DNA of 64,000 nt from Lachnospiraceae bacterium. Lineage in GTDB: Bacteria > Bacillota > Clostridia > Lachnospirales > Lachnospiraceae. The DNA lies in assembly GCA_022845955.1 (NCBI GenBank), contig AP025576.1, forward strand, positions 2,418,001-2,482,000. Direction: 5' to 3'. Below, piece after piece: positions 63,595-64,000 of this stretch (the stretch's first letter is position 1; each line of letters begins with the position of its first letter). The notes beneath the pieces are model-generated. The model made no database searches and had not been told where the DNA came from. It worked only from the letters and a program-made list of their open reading frames with translations. Both the position numbers and the translations under genes were made by a program.

Positions 63595-64000
63595 AGATAT
63601 TGTTTTTTCTTATAAAAATAAGGAAAAGCCGGTGCTGGATCACGTGAGCCTTTCGGTGGAACCGGGGGAACGGGTGGGGGTGCTCGGTCCCAGCGGATAT
63701 GGAAAAACCACGCTGATGAAAATCCTTGCGGGCTATCTGAAGCCGGATGCCGGCAGAGTGCTTCTGGACGGAAAACCGCTGTTTGAAAAAGGAGGCTTTC
63801 CGGGACGCATATTTGGAGGCAGCCAGGGCTGCAGCGAGAGCTACTGCCGGGGTTGTAGCTCCCGCTACTGCCGGGGGTGTAGCTCCCGCTACTGCCCTGT
63901 GCAGATGGTCTGGCAGCATCCGGAAAGGGCGGTGAATCCCCGGCTTACGCTGGGGGAGACGCTGAAAGAGGCGGATCGGATTGACCGGCAGCTGGAGATT
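63581..64000 (+). CDS. NikE/DppF-type ABC ATPase with Cys-rich insertion (3' end outside window)
   Basis: First 140 residues only; the frame is open at the window end. ATG 63581 has AAGGAGG 9 bases upstream (ATG 63575 is 3 bases from it). Walker A VLGPSGYGKTTLMKILAG and Q-loop PVQMVWQHPERAVNPRLTL are normal for the family. Between them (residues ~80-105) is an insertion with six cysteines spaced C-x4-C-x2-C-x4-C-x2-C-x4-C (Cys84, 89, 92, 97, 100, 105), built of two 8-residue units CRGCSSRY. The family does not normally carry this segment. Confidence 0.88.
   Translation, partial: MLEAEDIVFSYKNKEKPVLDHVSLSVEPGERVGVLGPSGYGKTTLMKILAGYLKPDAGRVLLDGKPLFEKGGFPGRIFGGSQGCSESYCRGCSSRYCRGCSSRYCPVQMVWQHPERAVNPRLTLGETLKEADRIDRQLEI
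63845..63892 (+). repeat. 24-bp tandem repeat encoding the Cys-rich units
   Basis: Two in-frame 24-bp units (63845-63868 and 63869-63892) differing at one base (GGTTGT versus GGGTGT). A partial unit precedes them at 63830-63844. Copy number could vary by slippage without breaking the reading frame. Confidence 0.85.

Overview
The window looks like a chromosomal segment of a gut-type Clostridia bacterium, most likely a Lachnospiraceae relative. This is inferred from gene content: strong AGGAGG-type ribosome binding sites, many lipoprotein solute-binding proteins with YesM/YesN-type two-component systems, hemicellulose glycosidases, a GlgC/GlgD pair, EFR1-type ferredoxin, a bile-salt-hydrolase-family enzyme, and a GAAC-N4-GTTC LexA box. 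I saw no rRNA or tRNA genes, insertion sequences, prophage or CRISPR array.

Layout. 0-4 kb: the end of a hybrid histidine kinase followed by two tandem paralogous lipoproteins, each a sugar-type solute-binding domain fused to a 5'-nucleotidase-C-terminal-like domain. 4.1-5.8 kb: a YolD-like protein and a Y-family DNA polymerase behind a LexA box. 5.9-8 kb: a DHFR/RibD-fold reductase and a MATE exporter. 8.2-17.8 kb: an arabinan/arabinoxylan locus (GH51, solute-binding protein, two permeases, AraC-type response regulator, YesM-type kinase, GH43). 17.9-21.9 kb: a two-component system with a BcrA-type ABC exporter. 21.9-29.7 kb: AraC regulator, GH115 glucuronidase, XRE regulator, an arabinose/fucose-type isomerase and a second AraC regulator. 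29.7-37.3 kb: chemoreceptor, HxlR regulator, an SirTM sirtuin plus Zn-type macrodomain pair (reversible ADP-ribosylation), a FUSC transporter divergent from a MarR regulator, and a choloylglycine-hydrolase-family enzyme.

37.3-46.6 kb: a palindromic repeat block, a five-gene run (unknown protein, secreted FG-GAP-like protein, OmpR-type regulator, kinase, secreted unknown protein), then a convergent ABC transporter whose leader contains a 25-codon reading frame just before a strong terminator, an AlkZ-related protein and an EFR1 ferredoxin. 46.7-49.1 kb: glgC-glgD. 49.1-52.7 kb: an ABC-ABC-MFS efflux operon and its TetR regulator, with matching palindromic operators at both promoters. 52.8-55.9 kb: a diguanylate cyclase, an APH-fold phosphotransferase and an FMN-dependent hydroxy-acid oxidase. 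56-58.2 kb: a BlaI-type repressor and an M56 metallopeptidase with a duplicated extracellular module. 58.9-64 kb: a nickel/peptide-type ABC importer whose two ATPases carry unusual metal-ligand-rich segments (a His4 tail and a regular six-cysteine insertion); the last gene is cut by the window end.

The most noteworthy candidates are the His/Cys-decorated importer ATPases, the leader-peptide attenuator upstream of the 44 kb ABC transporter, the SirTM-macrodomain pair without its usual lipoyl-carrier partners, the tandem solute-binding/5'-nucleotidase-C fusions beside a hybrid kinase, and a dispersed palindromic repeat present at 37.3 and 58.4 kb.
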